Positions 39,427 through 48,116 of a stretch of 64,000 nt of DNA are shown piece after piece. How positions within the stretch are numbered: the stretch's first letter is position 1; every line of letters starts with the position of its first letter. A program made the translations under genes and the position numbers. This DNA is from Mesorhizobium qingshengii (lineage in GTDB: Bacteria > Pseudomonadota > Alphaproteobacteria > Rhizobiales > Rhizobiaceae): positions 124,001-188,000 of the forward strand of contig NZ_JAPFQA010000010.1 in assembly GCF_027563465.1 (NCBI RefSeq), given 5' to 3'. The notes beneath the pieces are model-generated. The model was not told the DNA's origin. It made no database searches and worked only from the letters and a program-made list of their open reading frames with translations.

Positions 39427-40941
39427 ATGCCCGCTCTGATCGACCTCATCCTTGCTGGCCAACGTGTCGACAACCATTTTCCGTGGCCCCGCGCCGTGGT
39501 GGCTCCCAGGATATGGAGCTTTGCCCTTGAACAGCTGGTCGAGGGTCACTGGGGCTTGCTCGGTCTCTGGGGTGAGCCTGGCGTCGTCCACATGGCGCTT
39601 ATCGATGAAGGCGCCAGCGACATCGGCGTTGTCAGCCTGGCATGTCCGGATGGCCGCTACCCATCGGTCGGCCGGCTGCATCCGCCCGCATTGCGCCTCG
39701 AACGTGCGGCCGCCGACTTGTTCGGTCTCCTGCCGCAGGGCGCGCCCGATACACGCCGGTGGCTTGATCATGGCCAGTGGGGGGTCAACTATCCGCTGGC
39801 AACCCAGCCGGCGGTGTCTCCGACGGCATTCCCCTATCATTTCCTGCCTGCCGAGGGGGAGGGCCTGCACCAGATCCCGGTCGGACCTGTGCATGCCGGC
39901 ATCATCGAGCCGGGGCATTTTCGGTTCACGGCGAGCGGCGAAACGGTTGTCCGGCTGGAAGAGCGCCTTGGATACACGCACAAGGGCATAGAAGATCTGA
40001 TGGCGGGATCCGGCATCGATCGTGCCACCACGCTGGCAGCCAGGACCTCGGGCGACAGCACCGTGGCGTACTCCCTCGCCTTCGCCCGCGCGATCGAAGC
40101 GGCGCTCCGTGTCGAGATCCCTCAACGCGCGGTCTGGCTGCGAGCGCTCATGGCCGAAATGGAACGTCTGGCCAATCATCTGGGCGATATCGGCGCAATC
40201 TGCAACGACGCCTCCTTCTCGCTCATGCATGCCCACTGCGGGGTGCTGCGTGAGCGCGTATTGCGAGCAAGCGATGCCGCTTTCGGCCATCGTCTGATGC
40301 GCGACTGCATCGTGCCTGGAGGCGTGGCAGGCTTCCTGAGCGACGAAGGAACGACAGCGGTTCGGTCCCTGCTCACCGAGATCAGGCAGCGGTTCCCCAA
40401 GCTGATCGACCTCTACGACAATACGGCGTCGCTGCAGGACCGGACAGTCGCAACCGGCCGGCTCAAGGCGGAGCTCGCCCGACAGTATCGTGCCGGAGGC
40501 TATGTCGGCCGAGCCTCTGGCCGGGACTTCGATGCGCGGCGCGGCCTGGCCTATCCGCCCTATGACGAACTCGCCTTCGACGTCCCTCTCCTCCAGGAAG
40601 GCGACGTCAACGCGCGCGTCTGGATTCGCATCCACGAGGTGAAGCAGAGCCTGTCCCTGATCGAACAGGTCCTTGGAAAACTGCCCGGCGGCCCGGTCCG
40701 TGTCGATTTGGCGCCGACAGACGGACCGCATGAAGGCATGGCGCTCGTCGAGGGGTTTCGCGGCGACATTCTGGCCTGGCTGCGCATCGGCAAGGGCGGC
40801 CTTGTCGAGCGCTGTCACCTGCGTGACCCGTCATGGTTTCAATGGCCGCTTCTTGAAGCCGCCATCGAGGGCAACATCGTCGCCGACTTTCCGCTCTGCA
40901 ACAAATCGTTCAACTGCTCTTATTCCGGGCACGATCTTTGA
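39427..40941 (+). CDS. hyfG: Ehr complex large subunit (HyfG-like, NiFe cysteines missing)
   Basis: A 504-residue fusion of a NuoC-like N-terminal domain (about 1-145) and a NuoD/hydrogenase-large-subunit domain. In true NiFe hydrogenases an RxCGxC motif follows the LEERLGYTHKG segment; here it reads RTSGDS (206-211), with no cysteine. The C-terminal DPCxxC motif is replaced by CNKSFNCSYSGHDL (491-504), with Cys497 but Ser500 in place of the second cysteine. There is no C-terminal extension for protease maturation. The site cannot hold a normal NiFe centre. This matches the energy-converting hydrogenase-related (Ehr) large subunits known in several proteobacteria, whose reaction is unsettled. 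Confidence 0.9.
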   Translation: MPALIDLILAGQRVDNHFPWPRAVVAPRIWSFALEQLVEGHWGLLGLWGEPGVVHMALIDEGASDIGVVSLACPDGRYPSVGRLHPPALRLERAAADLFGLLPQGAPDTRRWLDHGQWGVNYPLATQPAVSPTAFPYHFLPAEGEGLHQIPVGPVHAGIIEPGHFRFTASGETVVRLEERLGYTHKGIEDLMAGSGIDRATTLAARTSGDSTVAYSLAFARAIEAALRVEIPQRAVWLRALMAEMERLANHLGDIGAICNDASFSLMHAHCGVLRERVLRASDAAFGHRLMRDCIVPGGVAGFLSDEGTTAVRSLLTEIRQRFPKLIDLYDNTASLQDRTVATGRLKAELARQYRAGGYVGRASGRDFDARRGLAYPPYDELAFDVPLLQEGDVNARVWIRIHEVKQSLSLIEQVLGKLPGGPVRVDLAPTDGPHEGMALVEGFRGDILAWLRIGKGGLVERCHLRDPSWFQWPLLEAAIEGNIVADFPLCNKSFNCSYSGHDL

Positions 40942-40953
40942 AGGCACGCTGTC

Positions 40954-41487
40954 ATGCGCAAGCTCCTCTTCGAAAGCCTGATACGCCCTGTCCTCACCGA
41001 GCGACCACCGTTGGCACGCGACTCGGCGGTCGAGGAACTGGCGCGCGCCCTCAACGGATCCGCCCGCAAAAGGCTGGGGAGAAGCCTGGCCATTCGGGCT
41101 GTCGACGCCGGTTCCTGCAATGGCTGCGAACTTGAGATGCACGCGCTCAACAATGCATTCTATGACGTCGAGCGTTTCGGAATCCGCTTTGTCGCCTCGC
41201 CGCGCCATGCCGATATCCTGCTTGTCACGGGACCGGTGACCAAAAACATGCGCGAAGCGTTGAAGCGAACATACGACGCGACTCCCAACCCCAAATGGGT
41301 GGTTGCACTGGGGGATTGCGCCGGCAACGGCGGCTGTTTCGCTGGCAGCTATGCCGTGGTGGGGGGAGTGTCTGAGGTGCTGCCGGTCGATCTGCACATT
41401 CCAGGTTGTCCGCCGCCGCCAATCGAAATCCTGAAGGGCTTGCTCGCCTTGCTCGAAGATTCAAGGACCGCTGTTTCCAGGGGTTGA
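40954..41487 (+). CDS. hyfI: Ehr complex small subunit, HyfI/NuoB-like
   Basis: A 177-residue iron-sulfur protein related to NuoB/HyfI. The N2-type 4Fe-4S ligands are intact: Cys55 and Cys58 (GSCNGCELEMHAL), Cys122 (GDCAGNGGC) and Cys152 (PGCPPPP). So electron transfer to the interface with HyfG remains possible although the NiFe site is lost. Last subunit of the operon. No 2[4Fe-4S] ferredoxin-like subunit (HyfA/HyfH) and no maturation genes (hypABCDEF) are nearby. Confidence 0.92.
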   Translation: MRKLLFESLIRPVLTERPPLARDSAVEELARALNGSARKRLGRSLAIRAVDAGSCNGCELEMHALNNAFYDVERFGIRFVASPRHADILLVTGPVTKNMREALKRTYDATPNPKWVVALGDCAGNGGCFAGSYAVVGGVSEVLPVDLHIPGCPPPPIEILKGLLALLEDSRTAVSRG

Positions 41488-41852
41488 ATGCCGATGTGGG
41501 AGCTTTTCCAGCCGGGCTTGTCGCTGTCTCGGAATAGCTTTTACGAGCGCTCGATTGTCGATTTCACCGCTTGCGCACCCACCGCGCATCTTGCGGCATT
41601 GGTGCTCCGCCCTCGCTCTGCGGGCCCATCCCGGCCCTCGGCAGCTGACAGGATCGCCACCAATTGAAACCGCACCGCTGGTGCAATCCGCCGCGCCGGC
41701 GTAAAGCCGCCGCAGAGCGGGACAATTCCCTGTGGGCGACCTCTTGAAGGAACGGCAGCTTATTTGTCGTCGCGTGCCGGCTGGCCCTGCCATCTGGTCG
41801 AAAGCCGAGCGAAACGCTGATGATGCCGGCGTCGCCGCTGACATTGAGCGGC
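41488..41852 (+). other. Gap after the Ehr operon with a coupled 59-aa ORF candidate
   Basis: Directly after the hyfI stop (TGAATG) an ATG at 41488 opens a 59-codon frame, ending at 41667, with MPMWELFQPGLSLSRNSFYERSIVDF at its N-terminus. Its position hints at translational coupling, but the second half (Arg/Pro/Ala-rich) looks degenerate. It may be a small subunit or a decayed gene. The remaining 185 bp show nothing I can name. Confidence 0.3.
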
Positions 41853-42845
41853 TTACCGCGACATTGATGTTGTTGTTGCCAATGACGGGATCAGGCCCGC
41901 CCCTGCCAGAAACGTGCGAACTGCCGTGCGGACCTGCTGCGCCTGTCCCACCAAAAGATGTCCACCCGTGTCATAGACGACCAGCTTGGCACCAGGGATC
42001 TTGCCCGCTGCGAACTCAGCTGCCGGCAGCGTGTTAAACAGGTCGTCACGCGCGGAGATGATCATTGTCGGCGCGGTAATTTCACCCAACGGCATTTCAT
42101 GTAGTTCGGGGACGCTGTCGATATTGATTCCAGAGAAGCGCAGCGACAAGGGCTCAACGCTCCGGACGAAGCTCATGACGCGGTCCCGCTCGGCCTGAGG
42201 CGCAGCCGCTACCAGCGCCGGTCGAACGCCGAGGAAGCGAATGAGTACTGACGGCGCGACGTTCTCGGCGGCCCACCAGGCGAAATCGCCGCCAGCGTTG
42301 ACGGCCCAGAATGCGAACCTGTTGCCGCGGCCCACTTCGATCGAGATCGGACTGGTGGGCGAATAAAGAGCTGGGACGATCAGGATGAGAGCGGCGACCT
42401 TGTCCGGGTGCCGGAGTGCTAGCTCAGCCGCGGAACGCGCGCCTGCCGAAATGCCGACGACCACCGCTTTGGGGACGTTGAGTCTGGAAAGCAACGCCGC
42501 GTGCGCATCGGCCTGCGCGGCTGGAGAGGCGTCCGGTGGAACGGGGGTGCGTAGATAGCCGAAGCGCGACGGCGCGATGACCCGAAAGCCCTCACCCACA
42601 AGATCGGCTGCATTGGCAAGGCCTTGGTCAAAGCCGCCGCCGGCGCCGTGGATCGACAGGAGCGGAAAGCCCGCGCCGCTGTCGGCGTATTCGATCGGGC
42701 CCATGTCGAGGTTGGCGACCAGACTGCCTCGGCTGGCGGTGTCGCGCATGCGACCAAGCTCGTTCTTGTAAAGCAAGAAGGCCACACCGGCCGCGGCCAC
42801 TATGGCGATGAACATGGCCAGCAGGAAACCTCTAGTCCGGCTCAC
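41853..42845 (-). CDS. Membrane-anchored alpha/beta hydrolase
   Basis: A 330-residue hydrolase with an N-terminal membrane anchor (residues about 7-26, FLLAMFIAIVAAAGVAFLLY) and a periplasmic catalytic domain. Oxyanion region SIHGAGGGFDQG, nucleophile elbow GISAGARS (Ser), acid in SARDDLFN and catalytic His in YDTGGHLLVG. GTG start with GGAG 8 nt upstream. It resembles small esterase/lipase-like or haloperoxidase-like proteins of unknown substrate. Monocistronic. Confidence 0.82.
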   Translation of the reverse strand: MSRTRGFLLAMFIAIVAAAGVAFLLYKNELGRMRDTASRGSLVANLDMGPIEYADSGAGFPLLSIHGAGGGFDQGLANAADLVGEGFRVIAPSRFGYLRTPVPPDASPAAQADAHAALLSRLNVPKAVVVGISAGARSAAELALRHPDKVAALILIVPALYSPTSPISIEVGRGNRFAFWAVNAGGDFAWWAAENVAPSVLIRFLGVRPALVAAAPQAERDRVMSFVRSVEPLSLRFSGINIDSVPELHEMPLGEITAPTMIISARDDLFNTLPAAEFAAGKIPGAKLVVYDTGGHLLVGQAQQVRTAVRTFLAGAGLIPSLATTTSMSR

Positions 42846-42946
42846 TGCAAGACTCCACCAAATGAGCCGCCATTCTGCCGCCAGACGCCTGAATCAAGGC
42901 GAGCCGCGCAGGGTACCGGCCAGTCATTTGCACGACCGATCCCCGT

Positions 42947-43726
42947 TCAGTGCGAGACGAACACCGGCAGCGAGAATTGCTCGAGCAGGGACTTGGTCAT
43001 TCCGCCGAACAAGGCCTCACGGATTCGCGAATGGCTATATGCGCCGGCCACGATCAAGTCGGCGTCCTCCAAAGCGCGCGAAGCGAACAGCGCCTCGATT
43101 GCCGACAAGTCGCCACTGTCAGTCCAGCGGTCGGTCCCGGCCTTCACGCCATGGGCGAGCAGATGGTCGCGCAGCAATTCGATATCCGTATCCTTTATGT
43201 CGGCCGGCGGATCGAACGCGGACACCGTTATCTTCCGCGCCCGGACCAAAAGGGGCATTGCATCATGCACGGCACGGGCGGCTTGTCCGCTCGGTGACCA
43301 GGCAATCGCGATCTCTTCTCCAACCGGTCTCGGCCGCCAGTCCCGCGGCAGCAGGATCATCGGCACGCCTGCCGACGTCAACAAATCTCCGGGCACCTCG
43401 GGCGCGATCCTGTCGGAAACCTCACGGTAGGGCTGTGTGGCGATCACCAGATCCGCATAGGGCGCATAGTAGTGCTTCCATTCCGCCGAATTACGATCCG
43501 CGACCTTGAAGCGAACGTCGACGCCGAAGCGATTGGCACTGGCTAAAAATGTGTCTTCAAGCGATTTGGCGCGTTCAGCCCACTCGCTGGCGAAAGCTGC
43601 GGCGGAGTCGACGTCGACGCCAGTCAATCTCGCGCCGTGTGTTTTCGCCAGCGAAAGGGCGAAATCCACCCGCGCTGCGTTTTCGACCGAACCGTCGAGG
43701 AACACCAAGATATCCTTGTAGCTCAT
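42947..43726 (-). CDS. uspA: Tandem universal stress protein
   Basis: A 259-residue protein with two Usp folds. The first begins KDILVFLDGSVENAARVDFAL; the second ends DLIVAGAYSHSRIREALFGGMTKSLLEQFSLPVFVSH, which keeps the Gly-rich ATP-binding pattern and the GG-x-T-x-x-LL end typical of the family. Usp proteins help survival under stress or low oxygen. Cytoplasmic, monocistronic. The gap to the next gene (43727-43990) holds a dyad ATGGACC-AGAC-GGTCCAT at 43906-43923. Confidence 0.85.
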   Translation of the reverse strand: MSYKDILVFLDGSVENAARVDFALSLAKTHGARLTGVDVDSAAAFASEWAERAKSLEDTFLASANRFGVDVRFKVADRNSAEWKHYYAPYADLVIATQPYREVSDRIAPEVPGDLLTSAGVPMILLPRDWRPRPVGEEIAIAWSPSGQAARAVHDAMPLLVRARKITVSAFDPPADIKDTDIELLRDHLLAHGVKAGTDRWTDSGDLSAIEALFASRALEDADLIVAGAYSHSRIREALFGGMTKSLLEQFSLPVFVSH

Positions 43727-43990
43727 GTGACGCTCCTTCTTCAGTGTGCCGGCTGTTTCCGGGCAGTTTCACCTAAGCGCGATGGATGCTGCCACGCCTT
43801 GCGGCGGATCAAACCGCCCGAGCGGCACCGATATCGATCCAGTCAGTTCGATGCACGGCCAGAGCGTTCTTCCCGGGCCGAACGAGCCGGCAGGACCGAG
43901 AGCCTATGGACCAGACGGTCCATGAGCACCACGCACGGCCGGCAACACGCAAGCCGGTGCTTGGCGAATCGGCGTCCGAAGTGCGCCAGC

Positions 43991-44971
43991 TTACCCGGAA
44001 GCCGTCAGTCGGCCATCACGCGGCGTCGTGCCGAACATAGTCTTGTACGCGCGGCTGAACGCTGCCTCGGACTCATATCCGATGGCGTGCGCGACCTCCC
44101 CCACCGGAAGGTTTGATCTTCGCAGCAGATCGAAAGCCATCAACAGACGCCAGCGATGAAGATAGCGCAAAGGTGGCTCTCCGACTGTTGCCGAGAACAT
44201 TTCGGCGAATCGCGAACGCGACATTCCAGCCACCGACGCCAGGCCTTCGACGGACCAGTTCCGCGTGGGATCACGATGGATTTCGGCGACGGCCCTGCTC
44301 ACCCGCGCATCGGCAAGCGCCCCGATCCAGCCCTGACGGGGCCCAAGCGATTTCGCCCAGGTCCGGATGCAGCGGATAATCAAGACATCGATCACACGGG
44401 AGATCATGAGCGCGGCCCCTGGCTCCTGGGCCGCATGCTCAACGACCAGGAATTGGGCGACATCACGGATCAGGACTGCGGACTGATCGGCATCCTTGGC
44501 GATGTGAACGACATCAGGCAGGAGCCCCAGTAACGGCGAAACCCCACCTTTGTTTTCGAACTGAAAGGTCGCGCTGATGGTTCTCGCCGCGATCGCGCCA
44601 TGCCCATGTTCAAGCACCGAGATATTCACGCCTGATGCCTCGATCGCAAGAGGAGCTTCCAGAGCGGCGTCCGGTCGGCCACCGTCGCTGAGCCGGTATC
44701 TCGCGGGATGCGGCAAGACCACGATATCGCCAGCGGAAAGCCTCAAAGGCGCTCGGCCCTCTACGGAGATTCGGAGTTCGCCTTCCTGAACCACATGGAT
44801 GCAAGCCATCCCCCGCTGGAATTCGACGTTGAACCCGGACCGGAATCTGGTTGTCAACACCCGCTCTCCCTTGAGCCGAACGAACCTCAGAATGTCGGAA
44901 AGAAGATCGGTGTGCGGCTGAAAATCGGACGCTGGAGCAAGAACTTCGTCGTTGGCGTCATGGGGTTTCAA
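43991..44971 (-). CDS. AraC-family transcriptional regulator with cupin domain
   Basis: A 326-residue regulator: N-terminal cupin-type domain (about 1-200; CIHVVQEGELRISVEGRAPLRLSAGDIVVLPHPARYRLSDG) and C-terminal AraC helix-turn-helix pair (about 225-320; WSVEGLASVAGMSRSRFAEMFSATVGEPPLRYLHRWRL ... VGEVAHAIGYESEAAFSRAYKTMFG). This AraC_binding_2 layout is common next to oxidoreductases or hydrolases induced by electrophiles or aromatics. TTG start at 44971 after AGGATCC; no in-frame ATG is near. Divergent from the hydrolase at 45156, its likely target. Confidence 0.85.
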   Translation of the reverse strand: MKPHDANDEVLAPASDFQPHTDLLSDILRFVRLKGERVLTTRFRSGFNVEFQRGMACIHVVQEGELRISVEGRAPLRLSAGDIVVLPHPARYRLSDGGRPDAALEAPLAIEASGVNISVLEHGHGAIAARTISATFQFENKGGVSPLLGLLPDVVHIAKDADQSAVLIRDVAQFLVVEHAAQEPGAALMISRVIDVLIIRCIRTWAKSLGPRQGWIGALADARVSRAVAEIHRDPTRNWSVEGLASVAGMSRSRFAEMFSATVGEPPLRYLHRWRLLMAFDLLRRSNLPVGEVAHAIGYESEAAFSRAYKTMFGTTPRDGRLTASG

Positions 44972-45155
44972 GGAAGGATCCTCTAGTTACCGGCTCAAGC
45001 GAATTCAACCACTGAGCCGTGTGACGCTTAAATCGGGATGAGGGATACAACCCCCAACACCATTTCGCAAATGGCAGCTGGAAGAACGCGACTTTGCCGA
45101 AACGCCTGACCATTCCCTGGGCTTGCGTCATCCGGCACACCAACAGGAGCAATCA

Positions 45156-45926
45156 ATGCGACATCTTCTAATCTCAGCCGCCACCGCCCTCATAGCCGGA
45201 GCAGCATTTTCCGCCACCGCCCATTCGGCTCAGTTGCCCAAGGGGGCGGCTCACAACATCGTGCTCGTACACGGTGCTTTCGTCGACCAGACAAGCTGGA
45301 AGCCCGTTGCCGATATACTTGCGAAGAAGGGCTACAACGTAACGCTCGTCGAAAATCCGCTCACGTCCCTCGCCGCCGATGTCGATGCCACCAGGCAGGC
45401 TCTGGCCAAGCAGGACGGCAAGACGGTTCTGGTCGGCCATTCCTGGGGCGGCGTGGTCATCACGCAGGCGGGTGACGACCCCAAGGTCTCGGCGCTCGTC
45501 TACGTCTCCGCATTCGCGCCCGACGTGGGAGAATCTCTCGCGGCCCTGGCCAAGGGCGGTCCGGCCACCGAAGGCACCGCGGCGATTCATCCGGACGACA
45601 AGGGCAACCTCTACATCGATCGCAAGGTGTTTCCTTCGGCGGTCGCGGCTGACCTTCCCCCGGAGATCGCCGAGTCCCTGGCAAGCCATCAGCTCCCGTT
45701 GAACCATACGGCGTTCGAGGCCCCGGTCGATACGGCAGCCTGGCACGACAAACCGACGTTCTACGTGATCAGCACGAAGGACAAGGTGATCGCACCCGAG
45801 GCCCAGAAGATGTTCGCAGCCAGGATCAAGGCCAGGACGACGGAGGTCGCTGGCAGCCATGCCTCCCTCGTCGTCCATGCGAGCGAAGTCGCCGCCGTGA
45901 TTGAAAAAGCCACGCTCGCGAAGTGA
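45156..45926 (+). CDS. Secreted alpha/beta hydrolase
   Basis: A 256-residue hydrolase with a signal peptide (1 to about 24, cleavage near AHSA). Start ATG 45156 with AGGAG 6 nt upstream, preferred over an earlier ATG at 45123. Features: NIVLVHGAFVDQTSWKPVADIL, nucleophile elbow GHSWGGVV, SAFAPDVGESL, and a C-terminal acid and His (TKDKVIAPEAQ, VAGSHASLVVHA). It belongs to the EstC/pyrethroid-hydrolase-like group often found with AraC regulators. Probably periplasmic; likely controlled by the divergent AraC gene. Confidence 0.85.
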   Translation: MRHLLISAATALIAGAAFSATAHSAQLPKGAAHNIVLVHGAFVDQTSWKPVADILAKKGYNVTLVENPLTSLAADVDATRQALAKQDGKTVLVGHSWGGVVITQAGDDPKVSALVYVSAFAPDVGESLAALAKGGPATEGTAAIHPDDKGNLYIDRKVFPSAVAADLPPEIAESLASHQLPLNHTAFEAPVDTAAWHDKPTFYVISTKDKVIAPEAQKMFAARIKARTTEVAGSHASLVVHASEVAAVIEKATLAK

Positions 45927-45932
45927 CGATCC

Positions 45933-45960
45933 TGCTCCCGGTGCCTTGGTGCCGGGAGCA
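45933..45960 (+). terminator. Strong hairpin after the secreted hydrolase
   Basis: TGCTCCCGG (45933-45941) pairs perfectly with CCGGGAGCA (45952-45960) around a 10-nt loop that could add CC/GG pairs. It starts 7 bp after the stop codon. There is no T run, so it may be a Rho-assisted terminator or RNA 3'-end stabiliser; placement is the main support. Confidence 0.45.
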
Positions 45961-46063
45961 CCACGCCTGTAGGCCGGGATGACCCGCTTTTCCAGGCAGG
46001 AAGGGGGCTGTCTTGCCTCGCCTGGCGATGCTCTCTCAGCCCGAACCTCGGCAAGTCCTCGCT

Positions 46064-47002
46064 TTATGACAGGTTGATTGCGACGTTGCGCAGGAGCGCG
46101 ACGGATTTTCGCATGCCTTCCATCGGGGTCAGCATCATGTCCTCGTGCTCGATCGACAGGACATCGTCGTAGCCAACCTGCTTGAGCGCGGTACAGAACT
46201 GCCGCCACCAGGTCTCACCGTGACCGTATCCGAGAGTGATGTAGTTCCAGGCTCGTTCGGCATACAGGTTCGGTGGGCGAGCATCGAGCGTGCCGTCGAT
46301 TCCAGCGGGAATTGGCTCGATCCGGGTATCCTTGGCGTGGACATAGTAGATCGCCGAGCCGAGCTTGCGGATGGCGGCAATCGGGTCCGCCCCCATCCAG
46401 AGCGGATGACTGGGGTCATAGTTGGCGCCGACCGTTTCGCCGACGGCGTCACGCAGCTTGAACAGTGTCTGGACATTGTACACGGCCTGATGGCCATGCA
46501 GTTCCAGGCACAGTTTGTGGATGCCGAGGTTGTTCGAAAAGGCGACGAGGTCGCGCCAGTAAGGAATGATCCGCTCTTCCCACTGGTAGCGCTGGATCTC
46601 CAGGCATTCCGGCGGCCAATCGGTGATGATCCAGTTCGGATTGGCGTCGCCCGGTCCGCCTGGCAGGCCCGACATCATGACCACGCGATCGATCTCCATC
46701 AGGCTGGCCAGCCTGATGGTATCCTGTGTAACGCCATGATGGACCGCGCCCTGCGGCCCGGGATGCAGCGGATTGCCCGAGCAGTTGAGCGCCGCGATCG
46801 TCAGCCCGTGGTCCCTGATCTTGGCGACGAATTCCTTGCGCTTGGCCGCGCTCGCCAGCATCGCCTGCAGATCGATATGGGGCGCCGACGACCAGTTGCC
46901 GCACGCAAACTCCAACGTCTCAAGTCCAAGCTCTGCCGAGGCGCGCAACATCTCGTCGAATGCGAGATTGCCTAGGCTGTCCGTAATCATGCCGATCTTC
47001 AT
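46064..47002 (-). CDS. Sugar-phosphate isomerase/epimerase-type TIM-barrel protein
   Basis: A 312-residue AP-endonuclease-2-like TIM barrel. Metal ligands are suggested by Glu in LCLELHGHQAVYN, Asp/His in GANYDPSHPLWMG, His in IYYVHAKDTRI and Glu in VLSIEHEDMML. Such enzymes isomerise or epimerise sugars and inosose derivatives (IolE/IolH/IolI group). Last gene of the operon, 24 bp after the iolG-like gene. Exact reaction open. Confidence 0.8.
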   Translation of the reverse strand: MKIGMITDSLGNLAFDEMLRASAELGLETLEFACGNWSSAPHIDLQAMLASAAKRKEFVAKIRDHGLTIAALNCSGNPLHPGPQGAVHHGVTQDTIRLASLMEIDRVVMMSGLPGGPGDANPNWIITDWPPECLEIQRYQWEERIIPYWRDLVAFSNNLGIHKLCLELHGHQAVYNVQTLFKLRDAVGETVGANYDPSHPLWMGADPIAAIRKLGSAIYYVHAKDTRIEPIPAGIDGTLDARPPNLYAERAWNYITLGYGHGETWWRQFCTALKQVGYDDVLSIEHEDMMLTPMEGMRKSVALLRNVAINLS

Positions 47003-47026
47003 CTGGAAACTCCTCGTTCCGTCGCA

Positions 47027-48019
47027 CTAGAACCGGACGGTCTCGAACCTGCCGGACTTGGCGGAGGCAAGCGCTGCCTCGCACAGGATCATCGCCTTGC
47101 GGCCGTCGCTTGCCGTGACGTCGGGCCGTCGGCCTGTTTCGACACAGATAATGAAATGATCGATCTCGGCGGCGTAGGACTCGGCATAGCGCTCGACGAA
47201 GAAGTAATAGGGCTTGTCGCGCGATATCGCCTTCGCGCCTGAAACTTCGACCGATGTCGGCACCCTGTTGCCGGCCCGCAGCATCCCATCCGCCCCATGC
47301 ACCTCGATGCGCTGGTCGTAGCCGTAGGCGGCCCTGACGCTGTTGTTGATGTGACACTGCCGGCCGGACGCCGTGCGCAGCACGAACATCGCGGTGTCGT
47401 AGTCGCCCAGCTTGGCATATTGCGGCGCGACAAGGGACGACCCGGTCGCGAAGAGTTCCACCGGCTCTTCGCCCAACAGGTTTCGTGCCATGTCAAAGTC
47501 GTGGATGGTCATCTCGCGGAAGACGCCCCCTCCTCCGGCCAGCGCTTCCTCGGTTTCCGGTTCCGGATCCCGGCTGGTGATGATGACCTGCTCAACGGCG
47601 CCGATCTCGCCTTGCCCAAGACGCGCCTTGAGCGCCCGAAAACTCGGGTCGAAACGACGGTTGAACCCGATCTGAAAGGGCACGCCGGCCTTCTCGACAG
47701 CCGCCAGGCATTGATCGGTGCGCTTGAGATCAAGATCGATCGGCTTCTCGCAGAAGATCGCCTTGCCCTTTGCGGCCGCGGCCATGGCCAGGTCCGCGTG
47801 GGTTCTCGTCGCCGACGCGATGAACACCATGCGGATCGACGGGTCATTCATCACGGTCTGGGTGTCGGCGATCTCGGCTCCGGTAAGGGCCGAGACCTTC
47901 GAGGCGGCCTCGGTGTTCGGATCGACGATGTAGCGCAGGCGCACGCGGGGATGGCGCGCCAGATTGCCTGCATGCACCTGGCCGATGAGGCCCGCTCCAA
48001 ATAGACAGACATCGATCAT
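47027..48019 (-). CDS. iolG: Gfo/Idh/MocA oxidoreductase, inositol 2-dehydrogenase-like
   Basis: A 330-residue NAD-dependent dehydrogenase. Rossmann motif LFGAGLIGQVHAGNL, the family EKPI (FCEKPIDLDL) with the catalytic Lys, and GGGVFREMTIHDFDMARNLLGEEP with the catalytic Asp/His, all as in IolG. It likely oxidises myo-inositol or a related cyclitol to a 2-keto compound, the substrate of the IolE-like dehydratase in the same operon. Assignment to myo- versus scyllo- or chiro-inositol cannot be made. Confidence 0.82.
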   Translation of the reverse strand: MIDVCLFGAGLIGQVHAGNLARHPRVRLRYIVDPNTEAASKVSALTGAEIADTQTVMNDPSIRMVFIASATRTHADLAMAAAAKGKAIFCEKPIDLDLKRTDQCLAAVEKAGVPFQIGFNRRFDPSFRALKARLGQGEIGAVEQVIITSRDPEPETEEALAGGGGVFREMTIHDFDMARNLLGEEPVELFATGSSLVAPQYAKLGDYDTAMFVLRTASGRQCHINNSVRAAYGYDQRIEVHGADGMLRAGNRVPTSVEVSGAKAISRDKPYYFFVERYAESYAAEIDHFIICVETGRRPDVTASDGRKAMILCEAALASAKSGRFETVRF

Positions 48020-48116
48020 GCGTTTGACTTCCCTGAAAGGCCGCGTGGTGTCGGCCGGCCTTGCGCGTGGCCGAGGCGGCGACTTGATTGAGGTGAGTGG
48101 CTGCCCGGCCGGATCG

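Noticed and set aside
37939-40818. A 959-codon minus-strand frame opposite hyfF and hyfG
   Set aside because: Highly polar Arg/Gln/Asp composition without domains; antisense to clear subunits of the Ehr complex.
39427-41487. Formate hydrogenlyase or hydrogen-producing hydrogenase 4
   Set aside because: NiFe-binding cysteines are missing in the large subunit, and there are no fdhF, hyp or ferredoxin-like subunit genes nearby.
43906-43923. ATGGACC-AGAC-GGTCCAT hairpin between uspA and the AraC gene
   Set aside because: Looks like a terminator stem, but there is no T run on either strand and it starts inside a GC-rich stretch; a chance dyad cannot be excluded.
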